A stretch of DNA of 64,000 nt from Bog-473 sp963719485. GTDB lineage: Bacteria > Actinomycetota > Acidimicrobiia > Acidimicrobiales > RAAP-2. This document shows, piece after piece, positions 33,449 through 40,762 of the stretch (position 1 is the first letter of the stretch; the number at the start of each line of letters is the position of its first letter). The stretch is taken from positions 2,108,001 to 2,172,000 of the forward strand of contig OY970387.1 in NCBI GenBank assembly GCA_963719485.1. Direction: 5' to 3'. Both the position numbers and the translations under genes were made by a program. The notes below the pieces were generated by a model, which was not told the DNA's origin, ran no database searches, and saw only the letters and a list, made by a program, of their open reading frames with translations.

Positions 33449-33462
33449 GCGAGGACACGCCC

Positions 33463-34197
33463 ATGCCGGTCTGGTCCCCCGAGGACGGGGTGCGCCGCGC
33501 CCTGGTCGTGACCGCCCACCCGGACGATGTCGACTTCGGGTCGGCGGGGACGGTCGCGGCCTTCACGACGGCCGGCGTCGAGGTCACGTATTGCATCGTC
33601 ACCAACGGCGAGGCCGGAGGCTCGGATCGCACCATGTCCCGGGCGGACATGGCGTTGCTGCGCCAGGACGAGCAGCGGGCCGCCGCAGCGGTCGTCGGCG
33701 TCAGCGATGTGCGCTTCCTGGGCCAACCCGACGGCAGGGTGCAGGCGACCATCGAGCTGCGGCGTGACATCAGCCGCGTCATCAGGCAGGTCAGGCCCGA
33801 GCGGGTCGTGACCCAGTCGCCCGAGCGGAACCTGGAATTCATCTACGCCAGCCATCCCGACCACCTGGCCGCCGGCGAGGCCGCTGTGGACGCCGTCTAC
33901 CCCGACGCGCGCAACCCGTTCGCCCACCCTGAGCTCCTCGACCTCGAGGGCCTCGAACCCTGGAGCGTGGCCGAACTGTGGATCATGGGTCCCGGTGGGG
34001 TCAACGCCGGGGTGGCAGTGGACACCACGGACACGGTGGGCCGCAAGGTGGCGGCGCTCATGTGCCACAAGAGCCAGATGCCAGATCCCGACGGCGTGGA
34101 GCAGCGGGTCCGCGACTGGTCGCGTGCCAATGGGGAGCTGGCCGGGCTCGGCGAGGGCCGCTCCGCCGAGCTCTTCCGGGTCATCCGCATTCCCTGA
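33463..34197 (+). CDS. PIG-L/LmbE-family deacetylase
   Basis: 244 residues from ATG 33463, 14 bp after the helicase stop. VVTAHPDDVDFGSAGTVA carries the zinc ligands (A-H-P-D-D), VTNGEAGG follows, and YASHPDHLAAGEAAVDAVYPDARNPFAHP has the third ligand His. The family removes N-acetyl groups from GlcNAc conjugates; actinobacterial members include MshB and Mca of mycothiol metabolism. This branch (AVYPDARNP) differs from both, so only the family is claimed. It is followed 5 bp later by a glutamine amidotransferase gene. Confidence 0.88.
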   Translation: MPVWSPEDGVRRALVVTAHPDDVDFGSAGTVAAFTTAGVEVTYCIVTNGEAGGSDRTMSRADMALLRQDEQRAAAAVVGVSDVRFLGQPDGRVQATIELRRDISRVIRQVRPERVVTQSPERNLEFIYASHPDHLAAGEAAVDAVYPDARNPFAHPELLDLEGLEPWSVAELWIMGPGGVNAGVAVDTTDTVGRKVAALMCHKSQMPDPDGVEQRVRDWSRANGELAGLGEGRSAELFRVIRIP

Positions 34198-34202
34198 GCG
34201 AC

Positions 34203-34895
34203 GTGGGCGCGGGCGACCCTTGGCTGTTGGTGCAACACGTGGCCTTCGAGGGCCCCGGCTCCATCGCACTCGCCGTCGCCGACTTGGGCGCCGACCTGAC
34301 GATCGTGCGGACGGACCGCGGCGACGCCATCCCGCCGCCCACGGCGGTGGCGGACGTCGCGGGGCTCGTCGTGCTGGGCGGACCGATGGGCGTGCACGAC
34401 GACCTCGAGTGGCTGGCGGAGGAGCGCGCCCTTCTGCGCGCCGCGGTCGAGTCCGGCCGACCCGTCCTCGGGGTGTGCCTCGGGGCCCAGCAGTTGGCCG
34501 CCGCGTTGGGCGCGACCGTGACACAGGGTCCCGCGCCCGAATGCGGGGTCGGCGAGGTCCACCTGACGACCGAGGCCATCGGCGACCCGGTCTTCGGGCC
34601 GGCCCCGACGCCCCTCCCGTGCGTGCACTGGCACGGTGACACGTTCAGCTTGCCGGAGGGCGCCGTGCGCCTGGCCGGCAACGACGCGTACGAGAACCAG
34701 GCCTTCCGGATCGGCGACCGCGCCTACGGCCTGCAGTTCCACGTGGAGGTGACCGCCAGCCTGGTCGGCCACTGGGGCCCGCATCTCCCACCGGTTGTCT
34801 ACTTGCGGGCCTCCGACGTGGCCCACGTCAGCCGCGCCGGTGACGGCATCGTCCGACGCTTCGTCGCCCTGGCCGGGGGGGGGACGGCGGGCTGA
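34203..34895 (+). CDS. Class I glutamine amidotransferase-like protein
   Basis: 230 residues from GTG 34203. LVVLGGPMGVHDDLEW, nucleophile elbow VLGVCLGAQQLAAALG (Cys), CVHWHGDTFSLPEGA and YGLQFHVEVT (catalytic His-x-Glu) are those of GMP-synthase-like amidotransferases. No synthetase domain is attached or adjacent, as in stand-alone family members acting as gamma-glutamyl hydrolases or partners of unknown enzymes. Starts 5 bp after the PIG-L gene, and its stop shares a base with the next ATG (TGATG). Confidence 0.88.
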   Translation: MGAGDPWLLVQHVAFEGPGSIALAVADLGADLTIVRTDRGDAIPPPTAVADVAGLVVLGGPMGVHDDLEWLAEERALLRAAVESGRPVLGVCLGAQQLAAALGATVTQGPAPECGVGEVHLTTEAIGDPVFGPAPTPLPCVHWHGDTFSLPEGAVRLAGNDAYENQAFRIGDRAYGLQFHVEVTASLVGHWGPHLPPVVYLRASDVAHVSRAGDGIVRRFVALAGGGTAG

Positions 34896-35233
34896 TGGGC
34901 GTGACCGTGGCGACCGTCCGGCGCCTGGCGCTGTCCCTGCCGGCGACCGCCGAGGCGCCGCACTACGACATGACCGCGTTCCGCGTCGCCGGGAAGATCT
35001 TCGCCACCGTCTCCCCCGAGGGCGGTCGCGTGCACCTCTTCGTCAGCGACGAGGAGGTGGACGCCTCTCGCGCCGAGTTTCCGGGTGTGGTCGAGGAGCT
35101 GTGGTGGGGGACCACGCGGCGCGGGTGCCGGGTGGTCCTCAAGGGGGCGAGCGCGCCGCTCCTGCGCGAGTTGCTCGTCGAGGCCTGGCGGCGACGGGCG
35201 CCGAAGAAGGTGCTGGCCGCCTTCGACGCCTGA
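34895..35233 (+). CDS. MmcQ/YjbR family protein
   Basis: 112 residues. VRRLALSLPATAEAPHYDMTAFRVAGKIFATVSPEG is the MmcQ/YjbR N-terminal pattern (substrate-like 'LP...E..H' then 'F...gKif'). The chain ends with LLVEAWRRRAPKKVLAAFDA. The fold resembles a CyaY-like alpha/beta domain with proposed DNA binding, function unproven. It is translationally coupled to the amidotransferase and ends 17 bp before the convergent aconitase. Confidence 0.85.
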   Translation: MGVTVATVRRLALSLPATAEAPHYDMTAFRVAGKIFATVSPEGGRVHLFVSDEEVDASRAEFPGVVEELWWGTTRRGCRVVLKGASAPLLRELLVEAWRRRAPKKVLAAFDA

Positions 35234-35250
35234 ACGTCGACGTCGGTCGA

Positions 35251-37962
35251 TCAGCCCGCCATCTGGCGCAGCACGTACTGGAGGATGCCGCCGTGGCGGT
35301 AGTACTCGGCCTCCATCGGCGTGTCGATGCGGACCATCACCCGGAATTCGGTGACCGAGTCGTCGTCCGCCGTGGCGGTCACCGTCAGCTCCTTCGGCAG
35401 CTCGCCCGCGTTCACGACGTCGAGGCCGCTGACGGCGAAGCGCTCGTGACCGGTCAGGCCCAGACTCTGCCTCGAGTCGCCCTTGTAGAACTGCAGCGGG
35501 ACGACGCCCATGCCGATGAGGTTGGAGCGGTGGATGCGCTCGAAGCTCTGGGCGATGACGGCACGCACGCCGAGCAGCGCCGTGCCCTTGGCCGCCCAGT
35601 CGCGGCTGCTCCCCGTCCCGTACTCGCGGCCGGCCAGCACGACGAGCGGCACGCCCTCGTCGGCGTAGCGCATGGCGGCATCGAAGACGGACGTCTCCGT
35701 TCCCTCGGGCAGGTGCAGGGTCAGCCCTCCCTCGGTGCCCGGAGCCAGCAGGTTGCGCAGGCGCACGTTGGCGAAGGTGCCTCGCATCATCACCTCGTGG
35801 TTACCCCGGCGCGCCCCGTAGGAGTTGAAGTCGTGGCGCTCCACGCCGTGCTCGGCGAGATAGCGGCCGGCCGGCGTCGTCGGGCCGATGGAGCCGGCCG
35901 GTGAGATGTGGTCGGTGGTGACGCTGTCGCCCACCATGACCAGGACACGCGCGTCGACGATGTCGGTCACCGGGGCGGGCGTCATGGTCATCGACTCGAA
36001 GAACGGGGGGTTCTTCACGTAGGTGGAGTCGTCCTGCCACGAGTAGGTCTCGCCGGACGCGGTGGAGACCTGTTCCCAGTACTCGTCGCCGTCGAAGACT
36101 GCGCTGTAACGGGCGCGGAACATGTCGGAGGTGAGGGAGGTCCGGATGGCGTCACTCACCTCGTCCATGGACGGCCACAGGTCGGACAGCAGCACCGGCT
36201 TGCCGTCGCCGTCGGAGCCGATCGGCTGGGTGGTGAGGTCGACGTCGATGGTGCCGGCCAGCGCGTAGGCGACGACCAGAGGCGGTGAAGCGAGATAGTT
36301 CATCCGCACGTCTGGGTGGATCCGACCCTCGAAGTTCCGGTTGCCCGACAGGACCGAGACCACGGAGAGGTCGCCCTCCTTGACCGCATCCGTGACACCT
36401 TCGAGCAGCGGGCCCGAGTTGCCGATGCAGGTGGTGCAGCCGTACCCGACGAGGTAGAAGCCGAGCTGCTGCAGCGGCTCCATCAGACCGGCCCGCTCCA
36501 GGTAGTCGACGACGACGCGGGACCCGGGCGCCAGCGACGTCTTGACCCAGGGCTTCGAGCGCAGGCCCAGCGCCACCGCCTTCTTGGCCAGGAGCCCCGC
36601 GGCCACCATGACCTGGGGGTTCGACGTGTTGGTGCAGCTGGTGATGGCCGCGATCACGACGTCGCCGTCCGACATCTGGTGGTGCGGCGCCGCTGCGGGC
36701 TCGGTGGTCGCCGTCTGCGGGGCGCGATCGAGCGCGACGCGGTAGGCGTCGCCGGCGGCCGACAGCGACACCCGGTCCTGGGGCCGGGCCGGGCCGGCGA
36801 GGGAGGGCTCCACGTCCCCCAGGTCCAGGCTGGTGTACTCGGAATAGACGGGCTCGGGCGCGTCCGGGTCGTGCCAGAGTCCCTGGGCCTTGGCGTAGGC
36901 CTCCACCAGCGCGAGGTGCTCGTCGTCGCGTCCGGTGAAGCGCAGGTAGTCGAGCGTCACCTGGTCGATCGGGAACATGGTGCAGGTGGCGCCGTACTCG
37001 GGGCTCATGTTGCCGATGGTGGCTCGCGTCTCGAGTGGGAGGGCGGCCACACCGGGCCCGTAGCACTCGACGAACGCGCCGACCACGCCGTGGTCGCGCA
37101 GCAGTTCGGTGACGGTCAGCACCACGTCGGTCGCCGTGATGCCGGGCTTGGGCTCGCCCGAGATCCGCAGGCCCACCACCGGGGGGAGCAGCATGGAGAG
37201 CGGCTGGCCGAGCATGGCGGCCTCGGCCTCGATCCCGCCGACGCCCCACCCGAGCACGCCGAGGCCGTTGACCATGACCGTGTGCGAGTCCGTGCCCACC
37301 AGCGTGTCGCAGAAGGCACGCCCGTCATAGGTGGCGAAGACGAGGCGCGACAGGTACTCGAGGTTGACCTGGTGGCAGATTCCCATGCCGGGGGGAACGA
37401 GGCGGAAGTCCCGGAAGGCCCCCTGGGCCCAGCGCAGCAGCTGGTAGCGCTCCATGTTGCGCCCGTACTCAATGGAGACGTTGGTGTCGTAGGCCGACGC
37501 GTCACCCGAGCGTTCGGCGATCACGGAGTGGTCGATGACGAGCTCGACGGGGACCAGCGGGTTGACCTGCGCGGCATTGCCCCCCAGCCGGGCCAGCGCG
37601 TCGCGCATCGCCGCCAGGTCGACGACGCCGGGAACACCGGTGAAGTCCTGCATGAGCACGCGCTCGGGGGTGAAGGCGATCTCGTGGGCGCTGTCGCCGG
37701 CCCCTTGGCCATGGCCCTCGGGATTGGCGCCCCAGCTCGCCACGGCGACGATGTCGTCGGCCGACACGTGCGGCCCGTCCTCGTGGCGCAGGAGGTTCTC
37801 GAGGAGGACCTTGATGGAGTAGGGCAAACGTTGAATGTCGTACCGACCGCTGAGCGCCGGCGCCGTGACGTTGAAGATCTCGTAGGTGCGGTCGCCCACC
37901 GTGAGGTCCGCCTTGGCGTCGAACGTGTCGGGGTGCTCTGTGGTCGGGGAGTCCGGGCTCAT
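35251..37962 (-). CDS. acnA: Aconitate hydratase (AcnA/IRP type)
   Basis: 903 residues from ATG 37962, normal for AcnA. [4Fe-4S] ligands are in AITSCTNTSNPQVM and the GYGCTTCIGNSGP pair. GTDSHTVMVNGLGVLGWGVGGIEAE, FPIDQVTLDYLRFTGR and the swivel-domain NFNSYGARRGNHEVMMRGTFAN-type region (HDFNSYGARRGNHEVM) are intact. It isomerises citrate and isocitrate in the TCA cycle, and apo-AcnA can bind RNA. It is read without any frame break over 2.7 kb, in contrast to several neighbours. An upstream extension lacks family sequence and is rejected. Confidence 0.97.
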   Translation of the reverse strand: MSPDSPTTEHPDTFDAKADLTVGDRTYEIFNVTAPALSGRYDIQRLPYSIKVLLENLLRHEDGPHVSADDIVAVASWGANPEGHGQGAGDSAHEIAFTPERVLMQDFTGVPGVVDLAAMRDALARLGGNAAQVNPLVPVELVIDHSVIAERSGDASAYDTNVSIEYGRNMERYQLLRWAQGAFRDFRLVPPGMGICHQVNLEYLSRLVFATYDGRAFCDTLVGTDSHTVMVNGLGVLGWGVGGIEAEAAMLGQPLSMLLPPVVGLRISGEPKPGITATDVVLTVTELLRDHGVVGAFVECYGPGVAALPLETRATIGNMSPEYGATCTMFPIDQVTLDYLRFTGRDDEHLALVEAYAKAQGLWHDPDAPEPVYSEYTSLDLGDVEPSLAGPARPQDRVSLSAAGDAYRVALDRAPQTATTEPAAAPHHQMSDGDVVIAAITSCTNTSNPQVMVAAGLLAKKAVALGLRSKPWVKTSLAPGSRVVVDYLERAGLMEPLQQLGFYLVGYGCTTCIGNSGPLLEGVTDAVKEGDLSVVSVLSGNRNFEGRIHPDVRMNYLASPPLVVAYALAGTIDVDLTTQPIGSDGDGKPVLLSDLWPSMDEVSDAIRTSLTSDMFRARYSAVFDGDEYWEQVSTASGETYSWQDDSTYVKNPPFFESMTMTPAPVTDIVDARVLVMVGDSVTTDHISPAGSIGPTTPAGRYLAEHGVERHDFNSYGARRGNHEVMMRGTFANVRLRNLLAPGTEGGLTLHLPEGTETSVFDAAMRYADEGVPLVVLAGREYGTGSSRDWAAKGTALLGVRAVIAQSFERIHRSNLIGMGVVPLQFYKGDSRQSLGLTGHERFAVSGLDVVNAGELPKELTVTATADDDSVTEFRVMVRIDTPMEAEYYRHGGILQYVLRQMAG

Positions 37963-38010
37963 GGACCCATTCTGCCGTGAGCCTGCCGCGACCGCCCAAA
38001 CGCGTTCCGG

Positions 38011-38055
38011 CGCCCAACGCCGGGGCCGGGCCCGGGCCGACACCGGCGTTGGGCG
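38011..38055. repeat. 13-bp perfect inverted repeat (GC-rich hairpin) between acnA and the CHAP gene
   Basis: CGCCCAACGCCGG (38011-38023) pairs exactly with CCGGCGTTGGGCG (38043-38055). The 19-nt interior contains the self-complementary CCGGGCCCGG. It lies 49 bp upstream of acnA on the minus strand and 70 bp upstream of the rightward gene, so it could be in the acnA leader or between two promoters. No T tract follows, so it is not a typical terminator. Confidence 0.6.
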
Positions 38056-38056
38056 G

Positions 38057-38079
38057 CGACTTCGTAACGACTTCGTAAC
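38057..38079 (+). promoter_or_regulatory. Tandem 11-bp direct repeat with GTAAC-N6-GTAAC (MtrA-like site)
   Basis: CGACTTCGTAA occurs twice back to back (38057-38067 and 38068-38078), giving GTAAC at 38064-38068 and 38075-38079, one helical turn apart. Head-to-tail 11-bp repeats are how OmpR-family response regulators bind, and GTAAC-type direct repeats are described for MtrA, which controls cell-wall hydrolase genes in actinobacteria. It is 46 bp upstream of a CHAP-domain secreted protein. Confidence 0.5.
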
Positions 38080-38124
38080 GGCTCCGGCGCTCCCGCTCCG
38101 AGCTCAGCGTGCAGAATCGATGTC

Positions 38125-39555
38125 GTGCGCAGACGCGGAGGCACCACGTCGGGCCCGTGGCACCGCGGTGTGGCCTCGTTGGTCCCGTCACTGGTGACCA
38201 TGGCGGTGGCGGCGGTCCTCGTCGTCCCGGGCGCGCTGGTCGTGAGCCTGGGTGTCTCCGCCATCGCGAGCGCGCCGGCCGGAGCGGCCTACAACGACGG
38301 CGGGATGATCGGCTTCGGCAGCGTCGGCCTCACGAATCCGACGATGCCCCAGCCCCTGAACTCACCCGTCTTCTCGGGGGTCGCCACGCCGGACGGCAAC
38401 GGGTACCTGCTGGCGAGCGCGGACGGCGGTGTCTTCGCATTCGGCGACGCCACCTTCGAGGGCTCCGCCGGCAGCCTGCCGCTGCAGGGACCCATCGTGG
38501 CGATGGCGACGACACCGGACGCCAGGGGCTACTGGATGGGCGCACTCGACGGCGGCGTCTTCGCCTACGGCGATGCCCTGTTCTACGGCTCCATGGGCAG
38601 CACGCATCTGAACCAGCCGATCGTGGGCATGACGTCGACGCCCGACGGCAAGGGGTACTGGCTCGTCGCGTCCGACGGCGGCATCTTCGCCTACGGCGAT
38701 GCCGGCTTCTACGGCAGCACGGGCGGGATGGTGCTCAACGAGCCGATCGTGGGTATGGCGGCCACGCAGGACGGCAGGGGGTACTGGCTCGTCGCCGCCG
38801 ACGGCGGCATCTTCAACTACGGCGACGCGAACTTCTACGGTTCGGCCGGCGCCGCCGACCTGCCCGACGGCGTCGTCGGCATGGTGGCCTCACCTGACGG
38901 GGGCGGGTATCTCCTGGCGACCGAGAACGGCGTCGTGCTGCCCTACGGCGACGCCAAGGCCTACGGCAGCCTGTCGCTGAACCCGACGGCGACGCAGATC
39001 TCGGCCATCATCGGGAACAACCAGGGGACGGGCTACTGGCTGCTCGATCCGCAGGCCTGGCAGTACAGCTTCTCCACCGCCACGCCCGAACCGAAGTTCC
39101 CCGGCTCGGACACCATCGCAGCCGCCGTCGCCTCCCAGATCGAGCCCGACCCCGATGTCCAGGGCCTCTACTGCAACCCGTACGGACCGTGTGAGGAGTG
39201 GTGCGCGCTGTTCGCCACCTGGGCCTGGGAGCAGGCGGGCATCCCCATCCCGCGCTACGCCTTCACGGGCGACATCTGGGGCTGGGCCGCGGCCAACGGC
39301 GCCGTCCTGCCGCCGACGGCCACGCCCGCGGTCGGCGACGCCGTCCTCTACGGGACCGGGCCGCAGAGCACCTCGACCTCCCGGCACGTGGGAATCGTGA
39401 CCCAGGTCTGGCCCGACGGCTCCATCATGACGGTCGGGGGCGACTCCGGGCCGGGCCGCGACGGTTACCTGTCGACCGCGCTGGACGGTCCGTTCCTGCC
39501 GGCCGACTCCAACTCCTACAACGGCGAACCGATCTACGGCTTCGCGCAGCCGTAG
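38125..39555 (+). CDS. Secreted protein with five 42-residue repeats and a C-terminal CHAP amidase domain
   Basis: 476 residues from GTG 38125. Residues 1-56 are a long signal peptide or anchor (MAVAAVLVVPGALVVSLGVSA, then ASAPAGAAYN). Residues 82-291 hold five 42-residue repeats of the type IVGMxxTPDGKGYWLVASDG and GIFAYGDAxFYGSxG, likely blades of a beta-propeller or solenoid. Residues about 345-476 form a CHAP domain: CNPYGPCEEWCALFATWAWEQAG (catalytic Cys), TSRHVGIVTQVWPDGS (His) and GGDSGPGRDG. CHAP enzymes cut peptidoglycan peptide bonds. The repeat is one I associate with acidimicrobial secreted proteins. Preceded by a GTAAC direct repeat. Confidence 0.85.
   Translation: MRRRGGTTSGPWHRGVASLVPSLVTMAVAAVLVVPGALVVSLGVSAIASAPAGAAYNDGGMIGFGSVGLTNPTMPQPLNSPVFSGVATPDGNGYLLASADGGVFAFGDATFEGSAGSLPLQGPIVAMATTPDARGYWMGALDGGVFAYGDALFYGSMGSTHLNQPIVGMTSTPDGKGYWLVASDGGIFAYGDAGFYGSTGGMVLNEPIVGMAATQDGRGYWLVAADGGIFNYGDANFYGSAGAADLPDGVVGMVASPDGGGYLLATENGVVLPYGDAKAYGSLSLNPTATQISAIIGNNQGTGYWLLDPQAWQYSFSTATPEPKFPGSDTIAAAVASQIEPDPDVQGLYCNPYGPCEEWCALFATWAWEQAGIPIPRYAFTGDIWGWAAANGAVLPPTATPAVGDAVLYGTGPQSTSTSRHVGIVTQVWPDGSIMTVGGDSGPGRDGYLSTALDGPFLPADSNSYNGEPIYGFAQP
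38368..38997 (+). repeat. Five tandem 126-bp coding repeats
   Basis: Each unit encodes 42 residues around GYWLVASDGGIFAYGDA. The first and fifth units are the most diverged (GYLLASADGG, GYLLATENGV), and the middle three are nearly interchangeable at protein level. A partial sixth unit (GTGYWLLDPQAWQYSF) follows before the CHAP domain. Confidence 0.8.
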
Positions 39556-39606
39556 TCGCGAGCTCGCCGCGGCGCACGCGCGCGTCGCGGGTGACCGCAA
39601 CTGGGC

Positions 39607-39641
39607 CTCACCTGAGATGCAGCGTCGTCTCACCTGAGATG
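39607..39641. promoter_or_regulatory. Two copies of CTCACCTGAGATG spaced 22 bp
   Basis: CTCACCTGAGATG occurs at 39607-39619 and 39629-39641 with 22-bp period, two helical turns. Each copy contains the palindrome CTCA-N2-TGAG. It lies 117 bp upstream of the small barrel-protein gene and is a candidate operator for cooperative binding. No factor can be named. Confidence 0.4.
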
Positions 39642-39757
39642 GGGAGTCCATCGGAACTGCTTCGTGGCCAGAGCGGAAAAACGAGCGAAGCAGCGATTGA
39701 ATTGGTGCATTCGGGGCGCTACGTTCCGGACGAAGGCTCCCGGCAAAGGGGTGGCCA

Positions 39758-40054
39758 ATGCCATTCGTCCAGATGATCCAGTTCGAGACGACGAGACCAG
39801 ACGACGTCGAGGCGCTGGTCGGCGACTGGCGAGCGAAGACCGCGGGGAAGCGGACCGCGCAGCGGGGAACCTTCGCCCGTGACCGGGACCGAGCCGACAC
39901 CTACGTGCAGATCGTCGAGTTCCCCTCGTACGAGGCCGCCATGGCCAATTCGGAACTTCCAGAGACGGCACAGCTGGCCGAGAAGCTCCGCGGGCTGTGC
40001 GACGGGGAGATCGTCTTCCGCAACCTCGAGGTGCGGACGGTCGAGGAGATGTGA
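39758..40054 (+). CDS. Small dimeric alpha/beta-barrel-like protein
   Basis: 98 residues. FVQMIQFETTRPDDVEALVGDWRAKTAG and DTYVQIVEFPSYEAAMANSELPETAQLAEKL follow the beta-alpha-beta pattern of ABM/NIPSNAP-like ferredoxin folds. No catalytic motif is apparent. It is followed 34 bp later by a cupin gene with a good ribosome binding site (AGAGGAGG), so the two form a probable operon of ligand-binding proteins. Function unknown. Confidence 0.7.
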   Translation: MPFVQMIQFETTRPDDVEALVGDWRAKTAGKRTAQRGTFARDRDRADTYVQIVEFPSYEAAMANSELPETAQLAEKLRGLCDGEIVFRNLEVRTVEEM

Positions 40055-40088
40055 CGGCCGAGACACGAAACCAAACAGAGGAGGCTCC

Positions 40089-40451
40089 ATGGCTGCATTG
40101 ACCCGAAAGTCGTTCGACGAGCCGGACGAGGTCCGGTCCTTCGACGGCGGGACCGGCCAGCTCGAGTTGATCAACACCGCCGGAGGTGCGGTGGGCCGGG
40201 CCACCTTCCTCCCGGGCTGGAGGTGGTCCGAGCACGTGAAGCCCATTGCCAAGACCGACAGCTGCCAGGCGGCGCACACGGGTTATTTCGTGTCTGGCCG
40301 GATGAAGGTGGTCATGGACGACGGTGAGGAGATGGAATACGGGCCTGGGGACTTCGGCGTCATGGGCGCCGGACATGACGCCTGGATCGTCGGCGACGAG
40401 CCTTGTGTCGTTATCGATTGGCAGGGCATGGCGGACTACGCCAAGCGCTGA
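40089..40451 (+). CDS. Cupin-domain protein
   Basis: 120 residues from ATG 40089. GRATFLPGWRWSEHVKP (first cupin motif; His present) and GYFVSGRMKVVMDDGEEMEYGPGDFGVMGAGHDAWIVGDEP (barrel with G-D-x6-P-x3-H-like end) define a single cupin barrel. It lacks other domains, so it is either a metal-dependent small-molecule enzyme or a binding protein. Co-directional with the barrel protein upstream. Confidence 0.85.
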   Translation: MAALTRKSFDEPDEVRSFDGGTGQLELINTAGGAVGRATFLPGWRWSEHVKPIAKTDSCQAAHTGYFVSGRMKVVMDDGEEMEYGPGDFGVMGAGHDAWIVGDEPCVVIDWQGMADYAKR

Positions 40452-40530
40452 GGCGTCAGACGTCCAACCCGATAGGCCGAGCCATCACTCCGCGCGCCTC
40501 GCATAGGCTGCGGGACCGGAGGTCCGCCCC

Positions 40531-40752
40531 GTGCCCGTCTACGAATTCCGCTGTTCGACCTGTCACGCCGTCTTCGACGAGCGCCGCCCCATGGCCGAGG
40601 CCGATGCCCCGGCCAGCTGTCCCGACGGCCACCTGGGGGCCCGACGGCTGTTTCCGGTCTTCGCCACCACCGGCCTGGCGGCCGAGCCCGCAGGCGGCAT
40701 GTGCGGGGCCCCGGTGGCGGGTGGCTGCGGCAGCGGCTGCGCGTGTTGCTGA
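40531..40752 (+). CDS. FmdB-family zinc-ribbon protein
   Basis: 73 residues from GTG 40531. PVYEFRCSTCHAVFDERRPMAEAD with CSTC and later CPDGH is the FmdB regulatory zinc-ribbon pattern, followed by FPVFATTGL. The Gly/Cys-rich end (GGCGSGCACC) is common in the family and may bind a second metal. Function is unclear; FmdB was named for a presumed formamidase regulator. Its stop precedes the next gene by 10 bp. Confidence 0.85.
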   Translation: MPVYEFRCSTCHAVFDERRPMAEADAPASCPDGHLGARRLFPVFATTGLAAEPAGGMCGAPVAGGCGSGCACC

Positions 40753-40762
40753 GCGCGCCGGC

